Assembly: GCA_964423745.1 (NCBI GenBank)
Contig: CAYRGG010000016.1
Coordinates: 13,543-77,542, forward strand
Direction of reading: 5' to 3'
Length of the DNA: 64,000 nucleotides
Source of the DNA: CAYRGG01 sp964423745
Lineage (GTDB): Bacteria > Pseudomonadota > Gammaproteobacteria > Competibacterales > Competibacteraceae
The notes under the pieces were generated by a model. It ran no database searches. It was not told the DNA's origin and saw nothing but the letters and a program-made list of their open reading frames with translations. Every line of letters starts with the position of its first letter. Position 1 is the first letter of the stretch. Position numbers and translations under genes: made by a program. Shown here piece after piece: positions 52,453-60,732 of the stretch.

Positions 52453-52899
52453 GAAACCCCCTAATGATTAGCATAAAAAAGCCTGAAAGCTAATTCGATC
52501 CAAAGAAACGGCCTAGCTTCAGCACAAAGAGATCCCTCTCAAGCACAGATAAAGAGCGGCAAAGATACTTAAATTCTGTTAGTAGAAGAAAAGGCGCTTC
52601 TGATGAAGGACAAAGGATGCAGAGTACAGATACGGTAACGGCGTTTGAGTAGTAGTGGGATTTGTAGCAAAAACACATTTTTTAAATTTTTATGGGAGGC
52701 TTGATAAGTTAGAAATGTGTTGTTGAAAAAACACATTCATCAAAATAACCAAATTATTGGTTAATAGGATAACGAGGTATTGTGAAGAGAATATGACATG
52801 GCATACCTAGAGCGCCTACCAACCCTAGGTATTATCTATCTAGTGACAATGAAGAACGGATGACAAAAAAATGGCGTAGTTACTGTTTAATAAGAATAA
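52453..52899. promoter_or_regulatory. Intergenic region upstream of the porin gene
   Basis: 447 bp, AT-rich, without a plausible gene. It should hold the porin promoter. ATACCTAG (52803-52810) and CTAGGTAT (52826-52833) form a small inverted repeat near the far end. I see no T run after it. Confidence 0.4.
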
Positions 52900-53376
52900 T
52901 TACCAACCCCAAGTACCGGCGCCACCTTTGAAAGGCCCTTTTAGATCACTGGTGATCCAACCCCCATAAAAATCTCCTGCTTGAACCTGAACCCGTTCGT
53001 CATCTACAAAACAGGCATCCACGCGACCTGGATAAAAAACAATGTAATCCTGTATAGGGCTGTAGGTAGAATGGGGATCAGGGTAAAACCAGGCCGCATC
53101 TTTAGACGTTCGATCAGCGACCTGTAAATTTAGATATTGCGCCTGACCTTTAAACTCACAAAAAGTCCGCAATGAGCTGTCCGTCAGGAACTCGGTCCTG
53201 ATATCGTCTCTAGGAATATAGTAAGTGGGGGGATGACTAGTTTCCAAAATCCGATAAGTACGCCGACTATCCGCGATAACCTGCTCAGCAAAGATAACTT
53301 TAAGATGGCGAGAGGTAGCTTCTAGTTTGGGAGGGCGGGGATAATCCCAAACCGATTCAATGATTTGCTTGGCCAT
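52900..53376 (-). CDS. DUF427 protein (longer form)
   Basis: About 158 residues from ATG 53376, which has a GGAGG Shine-Dalgarno. Blocks are SHPPTYYIPRDDIRTEFL, CEFKGQAQYLNLQV, SKDAAWFYPDPHSTYSPIQD and VQAGDFYGGWITSDLKGPFKGGAG, the last typical of the longer DUF427 family. It has about one and a half domains, against one in the gene at 4533. No function is established. Confidence 0.87.
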   Translation of the reverse strand: MAKQIIESVWDYPRPPKLEATSRHLKVIFAEQVIADSRRTYRILETSHPPTYYIPRDDIRTEFLTDSSLRTFCEFKGQAQYLNLQVADRTSKDAAWFYPDPHSTYSPIQDYIVFYPGRVDACFVDDERVQVQAGDFYGGWITSDLKGPFKGGAGTWGW

Positions 53377-53496
53377 TGCTTTTGATCCTCCACCGATAAG
53401 TGCTTTGATTAAGGGATAAAACAAACCGTTACCATGGTCATTAATGGTTATGACGTCTGTAATCCTTTTTCAGTTCAGCGCTGCTTTTACAGGGAT

Positions 53497-53832
53497 ATGT
53501 CTTACCGAGTACCGCAAAAACCAACCCATTGCGAGTTGTGTGAACGACCCATAACCACACTAACTAAACATCATCTAATTCCCCGCACGCGACATCGAAA
53601 AAAACACACCCAACGCTTATTTCACCGCGATGATATGAGGACCCGTATTCTCTGGGTCTGCCGCTCTTGTCACAACCATATTCATGATGTACTTACTGAA
53701 AAGGAGCTGGCAGTCCACTTTAATACCCGTGAACGACTACTGGCGCATCCGTCGATTCATCGTTTTACGGAATGGATTCGTCATCGTCCTAGGGATTTTC
53801 ACCCTACTAGCCGTCCCAAACGACGCTCTTAG
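53497..53832 (+). CDS. HNH-like endonuclease-fold protein
   Basis: About 111 residues from ATG 53497. Paired cysteines CELCERP and CRSCHNHIH flank LTKHHLIPRTRHR, the HNH/treble-clef arrangement. Proteins of this small family are widespread and poorly characterised. It is not near phage or restriction genes. An in-frame start at 53434 would add 21 residues that are not conserved in the fold. Confidence 0.75.
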   Translation: MSYRVPQKPTHCELCERPITTLTKHHLIPRTRHRKKHTQRLFHRDDMRTRILWVCRSCHNHIHDVLTEKELAVHFNTRERLLAHPSIHRFTEWIRHRPRDFHPTSRPKRRS

Positions 53833-53851
53833 GCACAATAATCAGGCAAAA

Positions 53852-53876
53852 AAAAGCCCCGCTGAGCGGGGCTTTT
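53852..53876. terminator. Bidirectional terminator between the HNH and BI-1 genes
   Basis: AAAAGCCCCGC (53852-53862) pairs with GCGGGGCTTTT (53866-53876) around a three-base TGA loop. Poly-A on the left and poly-T on the right make it work in both directions. Confidence 0.92.
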
Positions 53877-53896
53877 CGCACATATCATGCGGTATA

Positions 53897-54562
53897 CTAT
53901 TCGTCACCGGCAAAACCTAACAACATCAACAGGGATTGGAACAAATTAAAAATAGCCACATACAGGGTTACGGTAGCCATGATGTAGTTGGTTTCACCAC
54001 CATGAATGATATCGCTGGTCTGCCAAAGAATCAGGCCAGACATCAGGAGGACAAACATGGCTGAAATAGCTAATGTTAGACCAGGTATCTGAAAGATAAA
54101 GGCGCCTAAGCTGGCGAGGAAGGCTACTAAAATACCCACCATTAAAAAACCACCCATAAAACTAAAATCTTTACGGGAAACCAGGGCATAGCCTGAAAGA
54201 CCCAAAAAAATAACGCCTGTACCCGCCATCGCCGTCATCACGATCTGGGAACCACCCGGCAGGCTTAAATAAAGGTTGAGAATGGGACCCAGGGTGTACC
54301 CTAGAAAACCGGTCAACGCAAAGATGGATACCAGTCCCCAAGGGCTATTACGCAGAGCACTAGTTAGAAAAAGTAAGCCAAAGTACCCACCTAGGGTTAT
54401 CAGCAACCCTAATGGCGGCGCATTTGTAGCCACTGCCAAACCCGCAGTAAAGGCGCTAAATAGTAACGTCATGGACAATAGTATATAGGTATTACGTAAT
54501 ACCTTATTGGTAGCTAGCGCACTTTCTGTCGGTCTAGATACCGCATAATTTTTTTCGAGCAT
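53897..54562 (-). CDS. Bax inhibitor-1/YccA-family membrane protein
   Basis: 221 residues from ATG 54562, after a GGAGG Shine-Dalgarno. Seven hydrophobic helices are apparent, with the family features NTYILLSMTLLFSAFTAG, GFLGYTLGPILNLYL, DIIHGGETNYIMATVTLY and LNLFQSLLMLLG-like end (IFNLFQSLLMLLG). YccA-type members modulate FtsH proteolysis; others act in calcium flux. The molecular role here is unknown. Confidence 0.92.
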   Translation of the reverse strand: MLEKNYAVSRPTESALATNKVLRNTYILLSMTLLFSAFTAGLAVATNAPPLGLLITLGGYFGLLFLTSALRNSPWGLVSIFALTGFLGYTLGPILNLYLSLPGGSQIVMTAMAGTGVIFLGLSGYALVSRKDFSFMGGFLMVGILVAFLASLGAFIFQIPGLTLAISAMFVLLMSGLILWQTSDIIHGGETNYIMATVTLYVAIFNLFQSLLMLLGFAGDE

Positions 54563-54679
54563 AGTTATTACCCTCCAACGCATATCAAAACTACTTATAA
54601 CAGATTAGATCATAACCTGTACAAAGAGTTTGACTGTAGGACCATAGGACATACATTTTTACATTCTATCATGGGACAA

Positions 54680-54699
54680 AAGCCCCAATACCGGGGCTT
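54680..54699 (-). terminator. Terminator of the ETF-QO gene
   Basis: AAGCCCC (54680-54686) pairs with GGGGCTT (54693-54699). Read on the minus strand the stem ends in TTTTG. It lies about 105 bp after the leftward ETF-QO stop. Confidence 0.65.
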
Positions 54700-54804
54700 A
54701 AAAAGTTATTGTAAAGCTGCTTATGATCCTTGACTAGACTTTGCAACATACAACTCTTTGCCTCAGTCCACGTCACAGACTTTTTAAACAGCTTTTCGCC
54801 GACG

Positions 54805-56481
54805 TTACATGTTTGGATACTCTGGACCATCACCCCCTTCAGGCGTTACCCAAACGATGTTCTGGTTAGGATCTTTGATATCGCAGGTTTTGCAATGCAC
54901 ACAGTTTGAGAAATTGATCTGCAGGCTTGGATCACCATTGCCATCTTCGACAATCTCGTAGACACCCGCTGGACAATAACGCTGCTCAGGCGCATCGTAA
55001 AGGGGCAAATTGTGCTTGACGGGTATCGAAGGATCCTTGAGGGTTAAATGGGCAGGTTGATGCTCGCTGTGGTGCGTATTGGACAAATACACTGAAGACA
55101 ACTTATCAAAAGTAATGGTGCCGTCAGGTTTTGGATAGTCGATTTTAGGTGCTTCGCTAGCCTTTTTGAGGGTCTGATGATCAGCATGCTTAAAGTGGAA
55201 AGTCCACGGCGCCTTACCTCGTAACACATAGGTATCAAGACCCGAGTACATAAACGCCACCATGGTGCCCCATTGAAACGAAGGACGAATATTGCGAGCT
55301 TGGTAAAGTTCGTCCCAAAGCCAACTTTGTTTAAGCTGTTTTGGATAATCAACCAATTCTTTGACGGGGTTTTCTTGGCCGAGGGCTGCAAAGATAGACT
55401 CAGCGGCCACCATGCCTGATTTCATGGCGGTATGAATGCCTTTAATCTTTGGCGTATTCAAAAACCCTGCTGAACAACCGATTAGCATCCCGCCGGGGAA
55501 GGTCAGTTTTGGAATAGACTGCCATCCCCCCTCATTTAATGCCCGGGCTCCATAGGCGATACGTTTGCCACCTTCAAATAAGGGACGAACCGACGAATGC
55601 AGCTTGAAACGTTGAAATTCATCGAAGGGACTCAAGTGTGGGTTCGTATAGTCAAGCCCTATGACAAAACCCACAGCCACTTTGTTATCTTCGATGTGAT
55701 ACAAAAAGGAGCCGCCGTAGGTGTTCATATCCAAAGGCCAACCTACTGTATGCACAATAGTGCCTGGCTTATGTTTGGCGGGTTCTACTTCCCAAATTTC
55801 TTTAACACCAATACCATAAGTTTGTGGATCAGCCTTGCTTTTACCGTAAATATCAGGATCAAGGTCTTCCCGCAAATTAAAACGCTCCTCTAAACCACGG
55901 GTCAATGATCCTCGGCAACCTTCGGCAAATAGGGTATACTTAGCACGTAGCTCCATGCCAGGTTCATAACTGTCTGTGGGATTACCATCTGGGCCTATTC
56001 CCTTGTCACCTGTTATAACACCTGCCACGCTGCCATTTTCGTCATAGATGACTTCAGCAGCTGGAAAACCGGGGTAGATTTCCACCCCAAAACCCTCAGC
56101 TTGCTCTCCTAACCAACGGCATAGATTAGCTTGACTGATAATATAATTGCCGTGGTTATGCATCTGCGGCGGTGTCGGCAGTCGAAAAGACGTCTTTTCT
56201 GTCATAAACAGAAATTTATCTTCTGTAGCCTCAACATTGAGTGGTGCGCCTCGTTCTTTCCAGTCAGGTAACAGCTCAGTGAGAGCACGGGGCTCCAACA
56301 CCGCGCCAGAAAGAATATGAGATCCTACCGCCGAGGCTTTTTCAAGGACACAGACGCTAATCTCGCTGCCATTGTCAGCCGCTAACTGCTGAAGACGAAT
56401 TGCCGCGGCCAAGCCGGATGGGCCAGCACCAACGATGACGACATCGTATTCCATGCTTTCACGTTCTACCGCTTCTGTCAT
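54805..56481 (-). CDS. Electron transfer flavoprotein-ubiquinone oxidoreductase
   Basis: Passes electrons from ETF (fed by acyl-CoA dehydrogenases) to the quinone pool at the inner membrane. 558 residues from ATG 56481. The FAD fold is DVVIVGAGPSGLAAAIRL near the N-terminus; FAEGCRGSLTRGL and the quinone-contact helices follow. The C-terminal 4Fe-4S domain has NFSNCVHCKTCDIKDP, with an upstream cysteine in RYCPAGVYE. It is a monocistronic gene; etfA/etfB are not here. Confidence 0.96.
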   Translation of the reverse strand: MTEAVERESMEYDVVIVGAGPSGLAAAIRLQQLAADNGSEISVCVLEKASAVGSHILSGAVLEPRALTELLPDWKERGAPLNVEATEDKFLFMTEKTSFRLPTPPQMHNHGNYIISQANLCRWLGEQAEGFGVEIYPGFPAAEVIYDENGSVAGVITGDKGIGPDGNPTDSYEPGMELRAKYTLFAEGCRGSLTRGLEERFNLREDLDPDIYGKSKADPQTYGIGVKEIWEVEPAKHKPGTIVHTVGWPLDMNTYGGSFLYHIEDNKVAVGFVIGLDYTNPHLSPFDEFQRFKLHSSVRPLFEGGKRIAYGARALNEGGWQSIPKLTFPGGMLIGCSAGFLNTPKIKGIHTAMKSGMVAAESIFAALGQENPVKELVDYPKQLKQSWLWDELYQARNIRPSFQWGTMVAFMYSGLDTYVLRGKAPWTFHFKHADHQTLKKASEAPKIDYPKPDGTITFDKLSSVYLSNTHHSEHQPAHLTLKDPSIPVKHNLPLYDAPEQRYCPAGVYEIVEDGNGDPSLQINFSNCVHCKTCDIKDPNQNIVWVTPEGGDGPEYPNM

Positions 56482-57290
56482 AGATACCTCTCTGGTTATC
56501 GATTGCACTCATGGGGGAGGTTAATGGAACAAACCATTACTGTGGGGTTTAGCTAGAAACTGGGCATAGCAACTTTACTTTAGATTGTATTATTAAGTTC
56601 ACCTACGATCTAGTACATTACCAATGTCGAGTACCTTAGAAGCTATTTTAAAATCTGCTCATGTCCGCCGACTCGGCGTTGCAGCACCTTCTCCACTGCT
56701 CATTTACCACCTGTAAACTGCGCTGCTCGAAGGCACTGCGCCTTGATTCAGCGAACCTATGCGGGTTTTTAAAACAGCTTCTTAATTATTAAACTATTAA
56801 CACTTTTAATAATTTCTCCCATTTGGACGCTCATAGGTTCACTTAGTTTCAGAACCTATGAAAACCTATTAACGTAGTTTCAAACTTTACTAATTTGTTA
56901 GAATATAACCATCCTTTGGGCAAAAACCACACTTCATCCGCCTACCTTACCACCCAATTAAACCCTACAAAAAAGGATGAATAAGAATCTTTTTTTATAA
57001 TTAAAAAAATTTATCTTATTGATTATAATCAACTAAATTATAGATAACTTTATCAAAAACAACATGTTTCTAAAAAAGTTTTTTTAAGTTTAGCATTTTC
57101 TTGCCTAAGCCTGCTCCCAGAAAAGAACATGCTCATTAAAAATTGCTAAAAATAGACTTTTTTTTAGTATGTTTATTCTAATTTTCGTTGTTAAAATTGC
57201 CTCATGATAGTGCGAAAAAAGACAGATAAATTTAGTAACAATCTCGTCATTATCTATTTTTTTAAAGCAAGGGGAAATTAGGAGAAAACG
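56482..57290. other. AT-rich intergenic region with an embedded repeat element
   Basis: 809 bp between the leftward ETF-QO gene and the rightward phasin. It contains the repeat at 56636-56785. The remainder (56786-57290) is very AT-rich, with poly-T tracts and no convincing gene. A short leftward frame there has no conserved features. Confidence 0.6.
56636..56785. repeat. 150-bp intergenic element with 19-bp terminal inverted repeats
   Basis: The left end TTAGAAGCTATTTTAAAA (56636-56653) and the right end TTTTTAAAACAGCTTCTTAA (56766-56785) are nearly exact inverted copies. The 110-bp interior is GC-richer and contains inverted pieces such as GCACTGCGCC/GGCGTTGCAGC. It has no frame. This is the shape of a non-autonomous MITE-like or REP-like repeat. 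Isolated ends occur at 2193 and 49956. Confidence 0.7.
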
Positions 57291-57716
57291 ATGACAGCTC
57301 ATGTGGTCAATGAACGGCAAGTAGCGAATGGTGTACGAGATTATGCTTATCAAGTATGGTTGGCTGGTTTAGGCGCCTTTTCCAAAACTGAGAAGGAAGG
57401 CACCAGGATGTTTGAGGCATTTGTTGAGCGGGGCGAAGAAGTTGAAGCGCGTGCACGGAAAAGAGCCGAAAATAGGGTCGAAGAAGTGCGAGGTCGCGTT
57501 GAGGACGTGAAAGGCAAAGCCAATGAAACTTGGAACAAACTCGAACAAGTTTTTCAAAATCGGGTAGCGCGGGCGTTAAACCGTTTGGGCGTTCCTAATC
57601 GGTATGATGTTGAAGAACTCTTTAGACGCTTAGATGATTTGCAAGAGAACGTTGAGAAATTAATTGCAGCTGAAGAGCAGAGATCTGCTGTTTCTAAAGA
57701 GGCGGAAGCTGCTTAG
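57291..57716 (+). CDS. Phasin, PhaF/PhaI type
   Basis: A 141-residue, strongly amphipathic helical protein that should coat polyhydroxyalkanoate granules. YAYQVWLAGLGAFSKTEKEG is the conserved phasin opening. EEVEARARKRAENRVEEVRGRVEDV forms a charged coiled coil, and NRVARALNRLGVPNRYDVEEL closes the domain. An AGGAG Shine-Dalgarno precedes the ATG. A closely related phasin lies convergent at 57909. Confidence 0.9.
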   Translation: MTAHVVNERQVANGVRDYAYQVWLAGLGAFSKTEKEGTRMFEAFVERGEEVEARARKRAENRVEEVRGRVEDVKGKANETWNKLEQVFQNRVARALNRLGVPNRYDVEELFRRLDDLQENVEKLIAAEEQRSAVSKEAEAA

Positions 57717-57834
57717 CCTAACAAACGAACTGGTAAAAAGTTACAAAACCTATTCAATAGTATCTTTTATGAGCATGATTGAGTAGGTTTTTGCCATGTA
57801 GTGAACTTCAATATAACTGGTTAGTTAAAAGCTC

Positions 57835-57875
57835 TGCACTGGTAAGAGTTGCTAGTTGCAATTCTTACCAGTGCA
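57835..57875. terminator. 18-bp hairpin between convergent phasin genes
   Basis: TGCACTGGTAAGAGTTGC (57835-57852) and GCAATTCTTACCAGTGCA (57858-57875) pair along 18 bp with one G-T wobble and a five-base loop. It probably terminates both phasin transcripts. Confidence 0.8.
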
Positions 57876-57908
57876 AAAGACAGCTTCTAAATAAGACGCT
57901 AACCCTAT

Positions 57909-58316
57909 TTAGACTTTTTCTGTTTGTTTTTCAGCTAACCGTTGAATGCTCGCATTGAGCGCTTCTACTCGTTTAGAAAGCTCTTGTATGTCATCATTAG
58001 TCGGTACGCCTAATCGGTTTAGCGCTCGGGCCACTCGATCTTGGAAAGCTTGTTCCAATTTGTCGAGCCTCTCAGTTGCCCTACCCCTGACCTCTTCTAC
58101 TCTGCCTTTCATATCTTCAAACATTTCATCCGCGGCTTTTCGTGTACGTGCCTCGACTTCTTCCCCCTCTTTAACTAACGCTTCAAAGAGCTTGCTACCC
58201 TCTTCCTGAGTTTTTGCAAAAGCACCTAAACCTGCTAACCAAATTTGACTGGCGGAATCCATAACACTGCCAACTGTTTGCTTCTCGCCCACTTCACCTT
58301 TCGATGTTTTAGCCAT
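57909..58316 (-). CDS. Phasin, PhaF/PhaI type (second copy)
   Basis: 135 residues. SASQIWLAGLGAFAKTQEEG matches the first phasin, followed by a charged helix (EEVEARTRKAADEMFEDMKG) and DRVARALNRLGVPTNDDIQEL. About half of the residues match its convergent neighbour, so the pair looks like an inverted duplication. Both should bind polyhydroxyalkanoate granules. Confidence 0.9.
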   Translation of the reverse strand: MAKTSKGEVGEKQTVGSVMDSASQIWLAGLGAFAKTQEEGSKLFEALVKEGEEVEARTRKAADEMFEDMKGRVEEVRGRATERLDKLEQAFQDRVARALNRLGVPTNDDIQELSKRVEALNASIQRLAEKQTEKV

Positions 58317-58680
58317 AATACGCCTACTTGCTTACCGCATCTGTTAGTTTAAGTTAAACCAATACCCATAAACTTCGTCTAACCCGCAGTCATTAATGGT
58401 CAATAAAAAATATTATAATTTTATGCAGCTATTTATAGAAAAAGCTGATTATTATGAAGTCTCATAACAATGACGAAGTAAAGTACACTTTGCTAAATAT
58501 GCATTTTTTGTTAATCGGCTTATGTTGATTCTAACATTTAAAAATAGAGTCATAACCCTAAAATCACTGTTTATTGATTTTTATCACAGCGATTGCAGAC
58601 TTTTCCGGTTTTGACTAAAAAATTCTAATAAACATAATTAAATACTAATAGTTCGACAAAAAATCTTTATCAAAAGGACA
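58317..58680. other. AT-rich gap between phasin and amidohydrolase genes
   Basis: 364 bp without a plausible gene. It must hold the promoter of the leftward phasin. The sequence is AT-rich with no clear terminator for the amidohydrolase in the part I can judge, and no repeat. Confidence 0.4.
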
Positions 58681-60108
58681 TCAAGACACTAAAAAACCTG
58701 TTTTATCACACGCTATTGAAGCTACGGTTTCAAGATCATAGTAACGACAGGCTTCCATTAATAAGCGGCATTCAAACCACATATCGCCATCCACTAAAGG
58801 CATAAACAAATCATGAATATTATCAACGCCTAACAAAACAGGCACTTTATAATCCAGTAGCTTAGAAACAGGTGCAATAGAATTGTGTAATGGTGCAAAT
58901 TTATTTAATGGTTTCATACTAATTGCAGCGGACGGACAAACGATGACATGTATACCTGCATCCTTAACCAGTTTAAGGATTCTATCCTGCTCGCGTTCAG
59001 ATCTACTCGCAACAGATATGGCATGTACTGCGGACACTTTACCTTCCAAACCATGTTCTAGGGTTTTTAGAGCCAGCAATTCGGTTTCGTTTTCCTCAGG
59101 ATTATTTTCTTGATCCACATGCACATCCAATCTTTTCCCTAAGTCCTTAGCCAGCATCATAACAAAATCCATGTGTTTTTCTGGTGTCGGGCGATCTCGG
59201 GAAGGCAACCCACCAATAATGTCGGCTTTTTCACAGGCTTTAATAAAATATTGACGTGATTCTTTATCTAATACACCTTGTAATGGCTGTACTGCAATTT
59301 CCATGTTAACTTGACCGCGAAATCTTTTCCGAACTTCTAAAGCAGCTTCAAGAGGAAGCAGTTTCACCGTACTGTCAGCATCAACATGAGTTCTGCAATG
59401 GGTGACACCTTGTTGTCTCATTTTTTCTACACCTCGGGATATCCGTTCAACCAAATCCTCAAAGGTATAATTTTCCTTAAGATACTTATAAAGTTCCCAC
59501 TTTTTCTGCATATCCATTTGGCTTAATTTAAGATTTTCCATAGAAATCAAATAAGCCTTATCAAAATGGGCGTGATAACACGCGAAACCTCCCTGATCAG
59601 CTACTAATTGAAAAAACTCTCTGCGCATATCCCAAGGCGCTGTTTCGTCCGCAATCTTATATTTAAAAATTTGCCGGTTATGGCTTTTCTCCATATCGTC
59701 GATAGTCAAAAAGGCTACGTCGGCGTCTGTAATGAGTGGAATGCCATTTTCGATACAAAGGGTTCTAATCAGATTACTATCTGTGGATTCATCATAATCA
59801 TGATTTCCTACCAAGACATTGATCACCAAATCAAATCGATTCTCCGCAAGAAATGATTTAATGTTGGGTTCTTTTTGTTCTGCAATTTTATAAAGTTCTT
59901 GGTTTTTCACATGATGCGTGTTTAAAAATTGACTTGTTCCCTTAGTAGCAAATAAATTAACCCCCAAACCACTCAATTTTTTAATCGCAGGCAACAGTTT
60001 TTCTTTATCGGACATCTTTCCTGCACTGATTAAAACATTTTTATTGGTTTTTTTGCCTACTAATTTCAAATTGAAGGCAAGCATTTCAATCGTATCATCT
60101 ATCATCAT
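58681..60108 (-). CDS. MGS-like domain fused to a cytosine-deaminase-like amidohydrolase
   Basis: About 475 residues from ATG 60108, whose GGAG Shine-Dalgarno is well spaced; the ATG at 60213 adds 35 unlikely residues. Residues 1-140 resemble the MGS-like fold of CarB, methylglyoxal synthase and PurH: NVLISAGKMSDKEKLLPAIK, ATKGTSQFL (54-62), FDLVINVLVGN. Residues 145-475 resemble cytosine deaminase/AtzC: YHAHFDKAY (178-186), VTHCRTHVDADSTV, DVHVDQENNPE (328-338), SAVHAIS (H362), LGVDNIHDLF (D429). HVDQ has glutamine where CodA has its catalytic glutamate. Not a standard architecture I know. Substrate and role unknown. Confidence 0.8.
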   Translation of the reverse strand: MMIDDTIEMLAFNLKLVGKKTNKNVLISAGKMSDKEKLLPAIKKLSGLGVNLFATKGTSQFLNTHHVKNQELYKIAEQKEPNIKSFLAENRFDLVINVLVGNHDYDESTDSNLIRTLCIENGIPLITDADVAFLTIDDMEKSHNRQIFKYKIADETAPWDMRREFFQLVADQGGFACYHAHFDKAYLISMENLKLSQMDMQKKWELYKYLKENYTFEDLVERISRGVEKMRQQGVTHCRTHVDADSTVKLLPLEAALEVRKRFRGQVNMEIAVQPLQGVLDKESRQYFIKACEKADIIGGLPSRDRPTPEKHMDFVMMLAKDLGKRLDVHVDQENNPEENETELLALKTLEHGLEGKVSAVHAISVASRSEREQDRILKLVKDAGIHVIVCPSAAISMKPLNKFAPLHNSIAPVSKLLDYKVPVLLGVDNIHDLFMPLVDGDMWFECRLLMEACRYYDLETVASIACDKTGFLVS

Positions 60109-60289
60109 CTTATCGCTCCTAAACCCATTACCACTTTGTCGCCAACTCATAAACGTTGCATCTAATGAGATCTTCAATTTGTCGAAAATACCTCCTTGCC
60201 TAGTCTTTCTCATGGATTAGGACAAAACCACCTAGAATAGGTTTTTTCTCTGCTTTACTTTGTTTAGTTAATAAGTACTTGCCTATCAA

Positions 60290-60383
60290 TTATCCGGTGT
60301 TATATCAGGAACGCTGTGAATACATCCATGTACGCTCCATCGCCGTCTCCCAACAGCGAAGGCCCTTCCATAACACCGGATAA
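60290..60383. repeat. 94-bp hairpin element with 14-bp terminal inverted repeats
   Basis: TTATCCGGTGTTAT (60290-60303) and its exact inverted copy ATAACACCGGATAA (60370-60383) flank about 66 bp that include ACGCTGTGAATACATCCATGT, a motif I recall from common intergenic repeats of several gammaproteobacteria. It is noncoding and likely to fold into a cruciform or RNA hairpin. Confidence 0.7.
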
Positions 60384-60585
60384 CTTAGGGCGTTTTACTT
60401 ACACATTCTAAGAACACCTCTTCCGTCTATCCGTCTAGGGAGTGGTGATGGGCTTGCTGCATGGTCCACTATCCTGATGTAAACTGTCATGGTTACGTAC
60501 CCGATGCCAAGCTTACACGATAATAACCCTTTTTCGGATAACCTTTTGTGACTCCGTCATAGTGTAGAGAACGCGTTTTTGCTTT

Positions 60586-60675
60586 GACTGTACACAAGGC
60601 AGCCGAGGCGCAGCGTACAGTGTACATGCCGTACATGAGTACGCCGAGACTGAAGGCTAACGCCGTGTAAAGTTG
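60586..60675. repeat. Intergenic GTAC-rich repeat-like element before argG
   Basis: A 90-bp stretch with several GTAC/TGTACA palindromes (GCGTACAGTGTACATGCCGT, then GTACATGAGTACGCC) and flanking GCAGCCGAGGCGCAGC. Read on the minus strand, its layout (CTCGGCGT, CTCATGTACG, GCTGCGCCTCGGCTGCCTTG) resembles the core of the element at 56636-56785. It is probably a related repeat. Confidence 0.5.
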
Positions 60676-60732
60676 AATGGGAAATGCTCTAAAGATGCTT
60701 AGCCAACATTGTGCGCCATATTGGAGAAATTG

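Larger units (their letters stand above)
60109..60732. other. Repeat-rich region between the fusion gene and argG
   Basis: 624 bp with two repeat-like elements (60290-60383 and 60586-60675). No coding frame is convincing. The fusion-gene promoter should lie just above 60108 and the argG promoter just below 60733. Confidence 0.6.

Noticed and set aside
53497..53832. HNH protein as a restriction or phage endonuclease
   Set aside because: No methyltransferase, phage or mobile neighbours; the small HNH family is widespread in chromosomes.
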